Source: Atopostipes sp963558565 (GTDB taxonomy: Bacteria; Bacillota; Bacilli; Lactobacillales; Carnobacteriaceae_A). From it: 57,388 bases of DNA. The stretch spans positions 1 to 57,388 of the forward strand of contig CAUWGX010000012.1 in assembly GCA_963558565.1 (NCBI GenBank), in the 5' to 3' direction. The notes beneath the pieces were generated by a model. It saw nothing but the letters and a program-made list of their open reading frames with translations. It did no database searches and was not told where the DNA came from. This document shows, one piece after another, positions 7,938 to 16,768 of this stretch. Both the position numbers and the translations under genes were made by a program. Position 1 is the stretch's first letter. Each line of letters starts with the position of its first letter.

Positions 7938-8915
7938 CTATCTAGGGCCAACGAGTTTGTGAGGGGTATAGTGTTTTTCTAAAGCAGCCATATCGTCTTC
8001 ATCCAGCTGTACCTCTAAGGCGCCCACAAAATCATCTAAATATTTTTCTTTTGTCACCCCAACAATCGGTGCCACGACTCCTTTTTCCCAGAGCCAAGCC
8101 ACAGCGATTTGAGCCCGCGTAGCGTCATGCTTTTCAGCGACTCGGCCAACCTCTTCAATAATTTTTCGGTCGGTTTCTTCTGTCTGGTCATATTTTCTTT
8201 TCGCTGAAGCATCCGTCTGTGAACGTTTAGTGTCGCCCTCCCACTCGCGCGCTAATCGCCCAGCGGCTAATGGACTATAAGGAACCAACGCTATCCCTGC
8301 ATCTTTACAGTAAGGATTCATTTCCCGTTCTTCTTCACGATAAACTAAATTATAGTGTCCTTGCATCACAGAAAATTTCGTCCAGCCATTTTTCTCAGCT
8401 ATATTTTGGGCTTTTTGTAATTGCCAAGCAAACATATTAGAAGCGCCCAGATAATGGACTTTCCCTGCTCGCACTAAATCATTCAAAACTCCCATTGTTT
8501 CTTCAATCGGTGTATCATAATCCCAACGATGAATATAAAGAATGTCAACATAATCCATTTCTAAGCGTTCAAGACTTGCTTCTACTTCATGGAGAATGTG
8601 TTTACGCGATAGACCAGCACCATTTGGCCCTTCGTGCATTCTTCCATTTACTTTCGTCGCAACAACCACCTCTTCTCGCGCCGCAAAATCTTTAAGTGCT
8701 CGGCCGAGAAATTCTTCACTCACACCTAAGCTGTAAATATTAGCTGTATCGAAAAAATTGATGCCCAAGTCGAGAGCTTTTTTTATAATTTTTCGTGACT
8801 CTTCCTCATCGAGAAGCCAGTCATGCATCCAAATCTCTGGATCGCCAAAGCTCATACACCCTAAACAAATTTTCGAAACATCTAAACCGGTCTGCCCTAA
8901 TTTTGAATATTCCAT
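7938..8915 (-). CDS. Aldo/keto reductase
   Basis: This 325-residue NADPH-dependent oxidoreductase has a (beta/alpha)8 barrel fold. The catalytic tetrad is visible: Asp56 (FFDTANIY), Tyr61, Lys88 (VATKV) and His129 (LYIHRWD). The N-terminus (YSKLGQTGLDVSKICLGCMSFG) and the cofactor segment (YSPLAAGRL) are typical of the YcsN/PdxI-like AKR subgroups. It is cytoplasmic and reduces aldehydes or ketones; the physiological substrate is not known. It stands alone and converges on the VOC gene. The start ATG at 8915 follows GAGGAA. Confidence 0.9.
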   Translation of the reverse strand: MEYSKLGQTGLDVSKICLGCMSFGDPEIWMHDWLLDEEESRKIIKKALDLGINFFDTANIYSLGVSEEFLGRALKDFAAREEVVVATKVNGRMHEGPNGAGLSRKHILHEVEASLERLEMDYVDILYIHRWDYDTPIEETMGVLNDLVRAGKVHYLGASNMFAWQLQKAQNIAEKNGWTKFSVMQGHYNLVYREEEREMNPYCKDAGIALVPYSPLAAGRLAREWEGDTKRSQTDASAKRKYDQTEETDRKIIEEVGRVAEKHDATRAQIAVAWLWEKGVVAPIVGVTKEKYLDDFVGALEVQLDEDDMAALEKHYTPHKLVGPR

Positions 8916-8988
8916 CTAAATTCCTCCTCGTAAAGCAAGTATACTAGAAATACCCCAGAAAATGCTATCATTGAGTTGGGTGAAGAAT

Positions 8989-9687
8989 ATGAAAACAGAA
9001 GAATTTGTCGAATCGCTGAGAACACATAAAAATTCAGAAAAAATCCCAGCCATGGAAAACTATATGCGCAACCAGTTTAAATTTTTAGGACTTCAAGCGA
9101 CTGAACGCCGGCAATTAACTAAAGAATTTTTAAACGAAAAACGTGCGGAAACACAAGCCCGTGCTCAAATAGCATCTCCCCAGCAGTCGATTCTTGATTG
9201 GGAATTCCTCTTTTTACTTTGGAAACTTCCGGAACGAGAATTTCAATTAATCGGGCTCGATTATTTAAAAAGAGTGGAAAAATATTTGGTGCTAGAAGAT
9301 TTTACGAATTTACGCCAGCTTGTTTTAACCAAATTTTGGTGGGTTACGGTGGATTCCTTAGCTAAAAACATTGGCAGTTTAGTTCTAAAGGAACCTCTCT
9401 TAACCAATAAAATGAAAAGTTGGAGTGTAGAAGATAATATTTGGCTACGACGTGTGTCTATCCTCCACCAGTTAGCTTTTAAAGAACAGACCGATCCCTC
9501 CTTATTACGAACAGTCATTTTAAACAATCTAGAAGATCCTGAATTTTTTATTCAAAAAGCGATCGGGTGGGCACTCCGTGAATATGCTAAAACGGATGCA
9601 TGTTGGGTACAGCATTTTGTAAAGGAATTCGAAAACGAGCTCAGTTCTTTAAGTCAAAGGGAAGCTTTGAAAAATTTAAACGGCTAA
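8989..9687 (+). CDS. AlkD-like DNA alkylation repair protein
   Basis: This 232-residue all-helical HEAT-like repeat protein matches the DNA alkylation repair family (AlkD/AlkC type). Family-like segments are MENYMRNQFKFLGLQATERR near the start, WWVTVDSLA in the middle, and FFIQKAIGWALREYAK near the end, which contains the basic/aromatic DNA-binding groove residues. Members excise N3- or N7-alkyl purines by an unusual non-base-flipping mechanism. I prefer the ATG at 8989, preceded by GGGTGAAG, over the in-frame ATG at 8962, which lacks a site. A TATACT box at 8940-8945 would place the transcript start shortly before 8962. Confidence 0.85.
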   Translation: MKTEEFVESLRTHKNSEKIPAMENYMRNQFKFLGLQATERRQLTKEFLNEKRAETQARAQIASPQQSILDWEFLFLLWKLPEREFQLIGLDYLKRVEKYLVLEDFTNLRQLVLTKFWWVTVDSLAKNIGSLVLKEPLLTNKMKSWSVEDNIWLRRVSILHQLAFKEQTDPSLLRTVILNNLEDPEFFIQKAIGWALREYAKTDACWVQHFVKEFENELSSLSQREALKNLNG

Positions 9688-9691
9688 TTTA

Positions 9692-9720
9692 TTGCAGTTA
9701 TGTCTTTAGACACATATAAT
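9692..9720 (+). promoter_or_regulatory. Promoter of the glutathionyl-hydroquinone reductase-like gene
   Basis: TTGCAG (9692-9697), a 17-bp spacer and TATAAT (9715-9720) lie 36 bp before the start codon. Confidence 0.75.
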
Positions 9721-9756
9721 GAAGGAGAAGAAGAAAAATAAAGAGAGGAAGATTCA

Positions 9757-10719
9757 ATGGGACTACTAGTAGACGGTAAATGGTATGACCAATGGTACGA
9801 TACAGAGAAAACAGGCGGACGCTTTATTCGTTCAGATTCCCAATTTCGAAATTGGGTCACTGCGGATGGAAGTCCGGGCCCTACAGGTGAAGGTGGATTT
9901 AAAGCTGAACCAAATCGATATCACTTATATATTTCATACGCTTGTCCTTGGGCGAGCCGTGCGATGATTATGCGCAGTTTGAAAGGCTTGGAAGATATTA
10001 TTTCTGTTTCTGTGGTAAATCCTTTAATGGCTGAACACGGCTGGACTTTCGATCCTGCACCAGGGGTTATTCCGGATCCAATCATGGACGCCGATTATAT
10101 GTATGAAATTTATACAAAAGCGGAACCTGAATACAGTGGACGCGTCACGGTGCCAGTACTTTGGGACAAAAAGAAAAATACAATTGTTAATAATGAATCT
10201 TCAGAAATTATGCGGATGTTTAACTCTGCTTTTGAAGGTTTAGGGAGCAGTGATTATGATTACGCCCCTGAAGAATTACTAGATGAAATTGATGAAATCA
10301 ACGATGAAATTTATAACACCGTGAATAATGGTGTTTATAAAGCCGGTTTTGCGACCGAACAAAGTGTGTATGAAGAAGAAGTCACAAATCTTTTTGAAGA
10401 ACTAGATAAATTAGAAGAACACTTTAAAACAAACGAATACCTCGTAGGCGATCAAATTACGGAAGCCGACTGGCGTTTATTTACAACCTTGGTACGCTTT
10501 GACTCGGTTTATTATGGGCATTTCAAATGTAACTTAAAACGAATTGTCGATTATGAGAACCTATGGCGTTACACGAGAGAATTGTACAACTGGCCAGGTA
10601 TTGCAAAAACGGTTAACTTTGATCACATCAAAGAACATTATTACCGCAGCCACGACACGATTAATCCTAACGGCATCGTACCCAAAGGACCAGAAATTGA
10701 CTGGAGTTTGGATTATTGA
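9757..10719 (+). CDS. Glutathionyl-hydroquinone reductase-like protein (Xi-class GST, YqjG/ECM4 family)
   Basis: This 320-residue protein has a thioredoxin-like N-terminal domain with the CPWA motif of Xi-class transferases; the catalytic Cys is about residue 63, in ISYACPWASR. A helical C-terminal domain follows, with LVGDQITEADWRLFTTLVRFD (binding and N-capping box). Known relatives reduce glutathionyl-hydroquinones to free hydroquinones. Many Firmicutes lack glutathione, so the thiol used here is uncertain. The start ATG at 9757 follows GAGAGGA. It is a single gene closed by the terminator at 10751-10787. Confidence 0.88.
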   Translation: MGLLVDGKWYDQWYDTEKTGGRFIRSDSQFRNWVTADGSPGPTGEGGFKAEPNRYHLYISYACPWASRAMIMRSLKGLEDIISVSVVNPLMAEHGWTFDPAPGVIPDPIMDADYMYEIYTKAEPEYSGRVTVPVLWDKKKNTIVNNESSEIMRMFNSAFEGLGSSDYDYAPEELLDEIDEINDEIYNTVNNGVYKAGFATEQSVYEEEVTNLFEELDKLEEHFKTNEYLVGDQITEADWRLFTTLVRFDSVYYGHFKCNLKRIVDYENLWRYTRELYNWPGIAKTVNFDHIKEHYYRSHDTINPNGIVPKGPEIDWSLDY

Positions 10720-10750
10720 TCGTAGTATTTGAATAATCGATAAATATGAA

Positions 10751-10787
10751 AAAAGACTAGAAGCTCTTAAGAACTTCTAGTCTTTTT
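10751..10787. terminator. Bidirectional terminator between the Xi-GST gene and rbsB
   Basis: AAAAGACTAGAAG pairs with CTTCTAGTCTTTT, flanked by A- and T-runs. It closes both convergent transcripts. Confidence 0.92.
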
Positions 10788-10807
10788 ATTTATAAATAAA
10801 TTTATAT

Positions 10808-11773
10808 TTATTCTCCTACATTTTCACTAGTTATTAAATCAAGTGGAGATGATATTTCTGGCTCTGGTTCCTCACCTGAATAATAACCATAAGCTGCTTC
10901 TACGCCTAGTACTCCCATTTCATAAGGTTGTTGAGCAACTGTTGCATCTAAATCCCCATTTTCAACGGAGGTTATAGCATCTTCATTTCCATCAAAACCA
11001 ACAACGATAATCTCCTCTTCCATACCTGCTGCTTGTATAGCTTCAAGTGCTCCTAAAGCCATTTCGTCATTTTGAGAAAACACAGCTTGGATATCAGGAT
11101 AGGTTTGAAGGAAATTTTCCATAACGCTTAGACCTTCTGAACGGTTAAAGTTTGCTGATTGTGAATCTAACACATTTAAACTGTTTTCAGCAATATTAGT
11201 AAAGCCTTCACCGCGTTCATTCGCAGCAGAAGCTCCTGGAACTCCTTCAATTTGCACAACATTGGCATCTTCACCAACTTCTTCAATAATAAAGTTAGCA
11301 GCCATTTCTCCCCCTTCAACGTTATTTGAAGAGATATACGTCACGACATCACCGCCAGAACTTGCTCGATCTAAAGTAATCACTGGAATTCCAGCAGAGT
11401 TTGCTGATTCAACAGCTGGAGCTACCGCATCTGAATCAACAGGGTTAATCAATAAGACATCAACTTCTTGCTGAATTAAATCATTGATTCCATTTACTTG
11501 TGTTGCTGTATCATCTTGGGCATCAACAGTTTGAACGGTTGAGCCATTCTCTTCTGCGGTTTCCACAACTCCACGCTCTAATTCGCCGAAAAATGGATTA
11601 TTTAATGTAGATACGGATAGTCCAATAGTCATCTCTTCTGGTGCTACTTGTTCAATTTCTTCGTTCTCTCCCTCAGACTGATCACCTTCTAAGCTTACTG
11701 CATCCCCACATGCAACTAAAATGACAGCTAAAATTGGTAATAATAAAAACGATAATTTTTTAAAATTTTTCAT
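10808..11773 (-). CDS. rbsB: Ribose ABC transporter substrate-binding lipoprotein RbsB
   Basis: This 321-residue protein has a lipoprotein signal: a basic MKNFKK start, a hydrophobic stretch and the lipobox LVACG with Cys near 22. The mature periplasmic-binding-protein fold (type 1, Peripla_BP_4) follows an acidic linker. Sugar-contact segments of RbsB are recognisable: NNPFFGELERG, INPVDSDAV, VITLDRASSG and QNDEMALGA. It delivers D-ribose to RbsC/RbsA on the outer face of the membrane. It is last in the rbsRKDACB operon, as in B. subtilis, and is followed by a terminator. Confidence 0.95.
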   Translation of the reverse strand: MKNFKKLSFLLLPILAVILVACGDAVSLEGDQSEGENEEIEQVAPEEMTIGLSVSTLNNPFFGELERGVVETAEENGSTVQTVDAQDDTATQVNGINDLIQQEVDVLLINPVDSDAVAPAVESANSAGIPVITLDRASSGGDVVTYISSNNVEGGEMAANFIIEEVGEDANVVQIEGVPGASAANERGEGFTNIAENSLNVLDSQSANFNRSEGLSVMENFLQTYPDIQAVFSQNDEMALGALEAIQAAGMEEEIIVVGFDGNEDAITSVENGDLDATVAQQPYEMGVLGVEAAYGYYSGEEPEPEISSPLDLITSENVGE

Positions 11774-11797
11774 GATATTACTTCCTCCTAAAAATAA

Positions 11798-12757
11798 TTA
11801 GTCTCTTCGGTCTAATAAGACAGCGATAATAATTACAATACCCTGAACTACCTGTTGATAAAAACTTGAAACACCTAGTAAGTTCATTCCATTACTTAAA
11901 GTACCAATTATTAGCGCACCAACAAAAGTTCCTGTAAGTTTTCCTTTACCACCTGATAAGCTTGTACCACCAATGACCGTTGCTGCAATTGCATTCATTT
12001 CATAAGAAGTACCAGCTGTAGGTTGAGCTGAATTTAATCTAGAAACTAAGATTAAACCAGCAAGCGAAGCTAGAAACCCTGAAATAGTGTATACCCAAAT
12101 TTTTACACGGTCTGTTTTAATTCCTGCAATAAATGATGCTCGTTCATTACCACCAACTGAAAATGTTTTTCTTCCAAATGTCATTTTGTGTAAAAGGAAA
12201 TAAAACAAAATGAACATTAGAAACATAATAATTACAGGAAATGGTATTCCAAAAAGATATCCTCTACCAAGAAACTGGTATAAAAATCCACCTCCAAACC
12301 CAGTGATTGGATTCCCACCTGTATAAATTAATGCGAGCCCCCTATAAATAGTCATTGTTGCTAATGTAGCAATAAAAGGGGCCATTTTTCCTTTCGTAAT
12401 TAAAAGACCATTGAAAAATCCTAATAAACTTCCTACTATAACTCCTACTGCAATCCCTACCAATGGTGGTAAACCATTAGCAATTAAACCAGCACTTAAG
12501 ACACCACTTAAAGCAAGCGTTGACCCCACAGATAGATCAATTCCACCAGTCACAATTACAAAGGTCATCCCAAATGCGATAAGCGCATTAACTGAGACTT
12601 GACGTAATAAGTTAAGTAAATTTGTTGGGCGAAGGAAATTCGGATTTAGGATTGTTACAAATATAATAAGGACAACTAAAGCCAGTACAGGACCCAGCTG
12701 TCGTATTCGTTCGCCACGTTTTTTATCTTTGGTTGTCTTACTTTCTATATTATTCAT
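11798..12757 (-). CDS. rbsC: Ribose ABC transporter permease RbsC
   Basis: This 319-residue BPD_transp_2 permease has about ten hydrophobic segments. Characteristic stretches are GGIDLSVGSTLALSG, GLLITKGKMAPFIATLATM and IGGTSLSGGKGKLTG (the coupling loop region). It forms a homodimeric channel with RbsA. The start overlaps the rbsA stop by four nucleotides, suggesting translational coupling. RbsB follows after 24 nt. Confidence 0.95.
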   Translation of the reverse strand: MNNIESKTTKDKKRGERIRQLGPVLALVVLIIFVTILNPNFLRPTNLLNLLRQVSVNALIAFGMTFVIVTGGIDLSVGSTLALSGVLSAGLIANGLPPLVGIAVGVIVGSLLGFFNGLLITKGKMAPFIATLATMTIYRGLALIYTGGNPITGFGGGFLYQFLGRGYLFGIPFPVIIMFLMFILFYFLLHKMTFGRKTFSVGGNERASFIAGIKTDRVKIWVYTISGFLASLAGLILVSRLNSAQPTAGTSYEMNAIAATVIGGTSLSGGKGKLTGTFVGALIIGTLSNGMNLLGVSSFYQQVVQGIVIIIAVLLDRRD

Positions 12758-14238
12758 TCCAATCCTCCTGTTGCATAAGTCATTATTTTCTCTTCTGTTA
12801 AATTATCTTTGGATAATTCGCCTGATATTCTACCTTCATGGATAACGATGACTCGATCACTAACTCCGATAACTTCCGGTAAATCACTAGAAACCATAAT
12901 AATTCCCACTCCACGGGCAGCTAGTTCATTCATTAATTCATAAATTTCTCTTTTAGCTCCTACGTCAACTCCCCTAGTAGGTTCGTCTAAAATAAGAACT
13001 TTCAAACCAATCCCAATCCACTTTGATAAAACCACTTTTTGTTGATTTCCACCAGACAAGGAGAAAACAGGTTGCTCTGTATCCGACATTTTCACATTTA
13101 ATCGATCAGTTAATAGTTGAACAAAATCATTTTCTTCCTTCTCGTTGATCCAACCATTTTTTGAAAACTCTTCAAAAGCTGTTAAACTCACATTATCTTT
13201 TACTGAAAAATCTAAAATAAGTCCTTCTTCTTTTCTGTTTTCTGTAACAAAGCCTACACTTTCTTTAATTGCTTCGCTCGGATTTTTTAAGTGCTTCTCT
13301 TGCCCATTTATTATAATTTGTCCAGAATCGTAAGGATCAAGCCCAAAAATAGCTCGCATAATTTCAGTTCTTCCAGCTCCCATTAAACCTGAAAAAGAAA
13401 CAATCTCTCCCTCATGCAATTGGAAGGAAATATCTTCAAATACATTTTCCCTATTAAGGTCTTTAACTTCGAAAATGACATCACCGATCTCATTATTTTT
13501 ATCTGGATAATAATCTTCTAGATCACGTCCCACCATATTTCTTACAATTTCATCTTCATTCGTTTCACCAGTTAATTTAGTAGAAACAGAAGCTCCATCA
13601 CGCATAACGGTTACTCGATCACTAATTCTAAAAATTTCTTCCATTCGATGTGAGATATAAACAATGGCTACACCGTTATCATTCAACCTTCTAATAATAT
13701 CAAATAATAAATCAATTTCTCGTCCAGTTAACGCCGCTGTTGGTTCGTCCATAATAATGACTTGAGCATCATTTAACAGCGTTTTTCCAATTTCTACTAT
13801 CTGTTGTTTTCCTACACTCAGAGTACCCATCGCTTTCTTTAAATCGACATCGAAACCTAAATCTTTAAATACTTCCTTTGCTTGCTTTTCCATTTTTTTA
13901 TCATCGGTCCATCCTAGAATATTAGCTTCTTCTTTTCCTAAAAACATATTTTCTAAAACGGTCATTTCTGGCCATGTAACCATTTCTTGATGAATAAAAC
14001 TTACACCATGCTCTTCAGCCTCTTTGGGATTTTCAAACTTCGTTTCTTTGCCATCAATAATAACCTGTCCTGAGTCCTGTTCATGTAAACCCGTTAGAAT
14101 ATTCATTAACGTTGACTTACCAGCTCCGTTTTCGCCCATTAAAGCGTGAACTTCGCCCTCTTTTAAATCAAAATCAACTCCTGTTAAAACTTTGTTATCA
14201 CCAAAGGACTTTACTATGTTTCGTAACTCTATATCCAC
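12754..14238 (-). CDS. rbsA: Ribose ABC transporter ATP-binding protein RbsA
   Basis: This 494-residue protein has two tandem ABC domains, as expected for RbsA. The first has Walker A GENGAGKST (about 36-44), the signature LSVGKQQ and Walker B VIIMDEPT. The second has a degenerate Walker A GLMGAGRTE, the signature LSGGNQQ and Walker B VLILDEPTRGVDVG. The degenerate second P-loop is normal for this family. It sits between rbsD and rbsC in the operon. Confidence 0.95.
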   Translation of the reverse strand: MDIELRNIVKSFGDNKVLTGVDFDLKEGEVHALMGENGAGKSTLMNILTGLHEQDSGQVIIDGKETKFENPKEAEEHGVSFIHQEMVTWPEMTVLENMFLGKEEANILGWTDDKKMEKQAKEVFKDLGFDVDLKKAMGTLSVGKQQIVEIGKTLLNDAQVIIMDEPTAALTGREIDLLFDIIRRLNDNGVAIVYISHRMEEIFRISDRVTVMRDGASVSTKLTGETNEDEIVRNMVGRDLEDYYPDKNNEIGDVIFEVKDLNRENVFEDISFQLHEGEIVSFSGLMGAGRTEIMRAIFGLDPYDSGQIIINGQEKHLKNPSEAIKESVGFVTENRKEEGLILDFSVKDNVSLTAFEEFSKNGWINEKEENDFVQLLTDRLNVKMSDTEQPVFSLSGGNQQKVVLSKWIGIGLKVLILDEPTRGVDVGAKREIYELMNELAARGVGIIMVSSDLPEVIGVSDRVIVIHEGRISGELSKDNLTEEKIMTYATGGLE

Positions 14239-14251
14239 TTATTTCCACCCC

Positions 14252-14650
14252 CTAAAATATCACATTGGATTGTAAAATAATATTTGCAAAAGGAGTTCTC
14301 TCTCCCGTCCTAATGATAGCCCTTACATTTTTTGTCGTTTTTTTAAATTCTTCGTGTGGAATATATTCATATGCAACCTTTTCTCCAACTAAGTTGATTA
14401 CTTCATTTTCGACTTTTCCATTATCGGTTTTAATTTCATCAGCTAAAATCACTTTTTCAATCTCCATATCATCTAAAACGCTCTCTAAAGTTTCAATAAA
14501 AGAAGGCGTATCGAACTTCAAAGCAATATCAATTTTTTGCACATTATTTGGTACTGGTAGACCACAATCTGCAATAGCGATTTGGTCTGTATGTCCGAGA
14601 TCTGCCAGTACTTTGCTTATTTCGCTATTTAATATCCCACTTTTTTTCAT
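14252..14650 (-). CDS. rbsD: D-ribose pyranase RbsD
   Basis: This 132-residue protein interconverts beta-pyranose and beta-furanose ribose so that ribokinase receives the furanose. The catalytic His is in ADLGHTDQ (His20), and the family segments KKSGILN, IADCGLPVP and RTGERTPFANIIL are present. I use the ATG at 14650, with GAGGAG 11 nt upstream. The in-frame GTG at 14659 lies only 2 nt from that site. The start lies inside the rbsK 3' end, so the two are probably coupled. Confidence 0.93.
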   Translation of the reverse strand: MKKSGILNSEISKVLADLGHTDQIAIADCGLPVPNNVQKIDIALKFDTPSFIETLESVLDDMEIEKVILADEIKTDNGKVENEVINLVGEKVAYEYIPHEEFKKTTKNVRAIIRTGERTPFANIILQSNVIF

Positions 14651-15539
14651 AAAATTCACTGCTCCTCATCTCTGCTAAAGTTGGCATACCACCTTGCGCC
14701 CCTAATTCTTGTATAGACAATGATGATGCTAAATTTGCGAATTTGATACTATCTTCTAACATAAAACCTGAAACAATCCCTACAGCAAATGCACCGTTAA
14801 ATGTATCTCCTGCCCCTGTTGTATCAACCACTTTTTCTGGTTTAAATGACGGTACCACAATATGCTCTTCTCCATTATGAAAAATAGCTCCAAGTGCTCC
14901 CAGGGTAATAATTAATTTATTTGGATATTGTTGGAGGACTTGTTTCATTTCTTGTCCTTCAAAAATATATTCAAATTCAGTTTCATTCGGAGTTAAGTAA
15001 CTTAATTTATCAATATATTTTTTAGCCAATGGTCTTGCTGGTGCTGGGTTTAATATAGTAGGTATATCATTTTCATGACAAAAATCTATAACATGAAAGA
15101 TTGCTGAATCTTTTACTTCATTTTGAATGATCACGATATCGCTATTTAAGAAAACCTCATAATTTTTTTTGATCGTATTAGCGTCAACTGCCTCATTTGC
15201 TCCAGGAACATAGATAATTGAATTGTCCCCTTCGGCTAATGTAATCACTGAACTACCTGAAGAGGTTTGAGTTATCTTTTCAATATATTCTGTTGAAATA
15301 TTATTTTCTTCTAAATTCTCAAGTAACAGTTCCCCAAATTCATCTCCACCTACCGCTCCGATCATCGAAGTTGGGATTCCTAGACGTGCACTAGCTACAG
15401 CTTGATTAGCTCCTTTGCCTCCAAAGTTTGTTTCAAAAGTTTTTCCTTGAATAGTTTCTCCAATTAAAGGTCTTCTATCAGCCGTAACCACAAAATCGGT
15501 ATTTATACTCCCGACAACTGTAATATGCAAATTAATCAC
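14625..15539 (-). CDS. rbsK: Ribokinase RbsK
   Basis: This 304-residue PfkB-family kinase makes ribose-5-phosphate from ribose. The N-terminal GGKGANQAVA sugar-binding motif and the C-terminal DTTGAGDTFNGAF motif (catalytic Asp and anion hole) are both intact. Substrate segments GSINTDF and NPAPA are also present. The GTG at 15539 overlaps the rbsR stop, and a TTG three codons later is an alternative start. The 3' end overlaps rbsD. Confidence 0.94.
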   Translation of the reverse strand: MINLHITVVGSINTDFVVTADRRPLIGETIQGKTFETNFGGKGANQAVASARLGIPTSMIGAVGGDEFGELLLENLEENNISTEYIEKITQTSSGSSVITLAEGDNSIIYVPGANEAVDANTIKKNYEVFLNSDIVIIQNEVKDSAIFHVIDFCHENDIPTILNPAPARPLAKKYIDKLSYLTPNETEFEYIFEGQEMKQVLQQYPNKLIITLGALGAIFHNGEEHIVVPSFKPEKVVDTTGAGDTFNGAFAVGIVSGFMLEDSIKFANLASSLSIQELGAQGGMPTLAEMRSSEFYEKKWDIK

Positions 15540-16509
15540 TTCTTTCTTTTAGCGTATTTCGATCAATTACTGTAGGAACTAATAAAGTATTCTTTTCTAC
15601 ATCAGTTTTTCCTTTAATCAAATCAAACAATAATTGAGCTCCCTTATATCCCATCTGATAAGCAGGTTGTTCAATAGTAGTTAAAGCTGGATTTGAATAC
15701 TGACTAAAAGGGATATTGTCATAACCAATAACTTGTAAATCATTTGGTATAGATATTCCTTGCTTGAGACATTCTTTCATAATCTCTAAAGCATAAACAT
15801 CATTCGATGCAATAACGGTGTCAAAATTGGAAATTTCTTCTATAATTTTTTGAGCCGTATATTCAGCTGCATTTGTTTGAAAAGTTTCTGTTTCAATTAA
15901 TTTATAATTAACCCCTGATTTTTCAAGAACAGAAGAAGCTCCTTTTGAACGGTCCAACGCAACATACTCACTCCTTGGTCCAACCATAACCAATACATTT
16001 TTCGCACCATGATCAATCACTTTTTCCGCTGCCATTTGACCACCTTTGAAATGATCTACTGTAATCGAATAATAGTCAGATTTTCCACCCCTATCTAGTA
16101 ATACAATAGGAATATTTCCATCAAATCTTTTTACTTCATTACTTACTGATAAAATTCCACTAATATTATATTGTGCAAAAAAATCTATGTATCTATTTTC
16201 TTTTTCCTGATCCCCTTCAACGTTAGCTAATAAAACCATGTAGCCTTTTTCCATTGCATAATCTTCAACACCTCTTGCGATTAATGGGAAAAATGGATTG
16301 GCGATATCAGGTATCAATAAACCAATAATCTTAGATGTTTTTTGATATAAACTTCGAGCAACCTCATTAGGTTTATAATTTAATTTTTTAACCGCTTTCA
16401 TAATACGCAAGCGTGATTTCTCACTAACATACCCACTATTATTCAATGCTCTTGATACTGTTGCTACAGAAACTTTTGCTTCTTTAGCTACATCTTTTAT
16501 TGTTGTCAT
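15532..16509 (-). CDS. rbsR: Ribose operon repressor RbsR (LacI family)
   Basis: This 325-residue LacI/GalR regulator has an N-terminal helix-turn-helix (TTIKDVAKEAKVSVATVSRA), a hinge helix (NEVARSLYQ) and a ribose-binding-protein-like effector domain (LIPDIANPFF, LLDRGGKS, VIGYDNIPFS). As first gene of the ribose operon it probably represses its own promoter and is released by ribose or ribose-5-phosphate. A matching palindrome overlaps the predicted transcription start (16547-16560). The start ATG is at 16509. Confidence 0.93.
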   Translation of the reverse strand: MTTIKDVAKEAKVSVATVSRALNNSGYVSEKSRLRIMKAVKKLNYKPNEVARSLYQKTSKIIGLLIPDIANPFFPLIARGVEDYAMEKGYMVLLANVEGDQEKENRYIDFFAQYNISGILSVSNEVKRFDGNIPIVLLDRGGKSDYYSITVDHFKGGQMAAEKVIDHGAKNVLVMVGPRSEYVALDRSKGASSVLEKSGVNYKLIETETFQTNAAEYTAQKIIEEISNFDTVIASNDVYALEIMKECLKQGISIPNDLQVIGYDNIPFSQYSNPALTTIEQPAYQMGYKGAQLLFDLIKGKTDVEKNTLLVPTVIDRNTLKERSD

Positions 16510-16546
16510 TTTTGTCTTTCACCTTTATTATACATATCGCTCGGTA

Positions 16547-16560
16547 TGTAACCGATTACA
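16547..16560. promoter_or_regulatory. Candidate RbsR operator
   Basis: TGTAACCGATTACA is a near-perfect 14-bp palindrome with a central CG, the form used by LacI-family proteins. It overlaps the predicted +1 of the rbs promoter. Assignment to RbsR rather than CcpA is inference; cre sites usually follow TGWAANCGNTNWCA, which this also partly fits. Confidence 0.7.
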
Positions 16561-16565
16561 CATTT

Positions 16566-16594
16566 ATGATAAATTATATCAAAAGAATTGTCAA
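16566..16594 (-). promoter_or_regulatory. Promoter of the rbs operon
   Basis: On the minus strand TTGACA (16594-16589), a 17-bp spacer and TATCAT (16571-16566) form a good sigma-A promoter. A second TATAAT at 16532-16527 lacks a good -35 box. Confidence 0.75.
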
Positions 16595-16727
16595 ATGTAT
16601 TATGCATTTATACTTCTAATAAATAGCCCTAATTTACCCATGTAATATTCTCCCTTAGTCAATTACACTAAAGGAGAAGCCTGTTTTAGATAGGTTTATG
16701 GAATGTAGAATATTAATGGAATAAAAT

Positions 16728-16761
16728 TAAAAGATAGCTCGCGTTTTGAGCTATCTTTTCT
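16728..16761 (-). terminator. Terminator of the PTS/aldolase operon
   Basis: AAAAGATAGCTC pairs with GAGCTATCTTTT, a few nt downstream of the aldolase stop on the minus strand and followed by an AT-rich tail. Confidence 0.85.
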
Positions 16762-16768
16762 GTGGTTT

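Noticed and set aside
14265..14678. 137-codon plus-strand frame opposite rbsD
   Set aside because: It mirrors rbsD on the opposite strand. It is Ser/Phe/Ile-rich as expected for an antisense frame and has no ribosome binding site.
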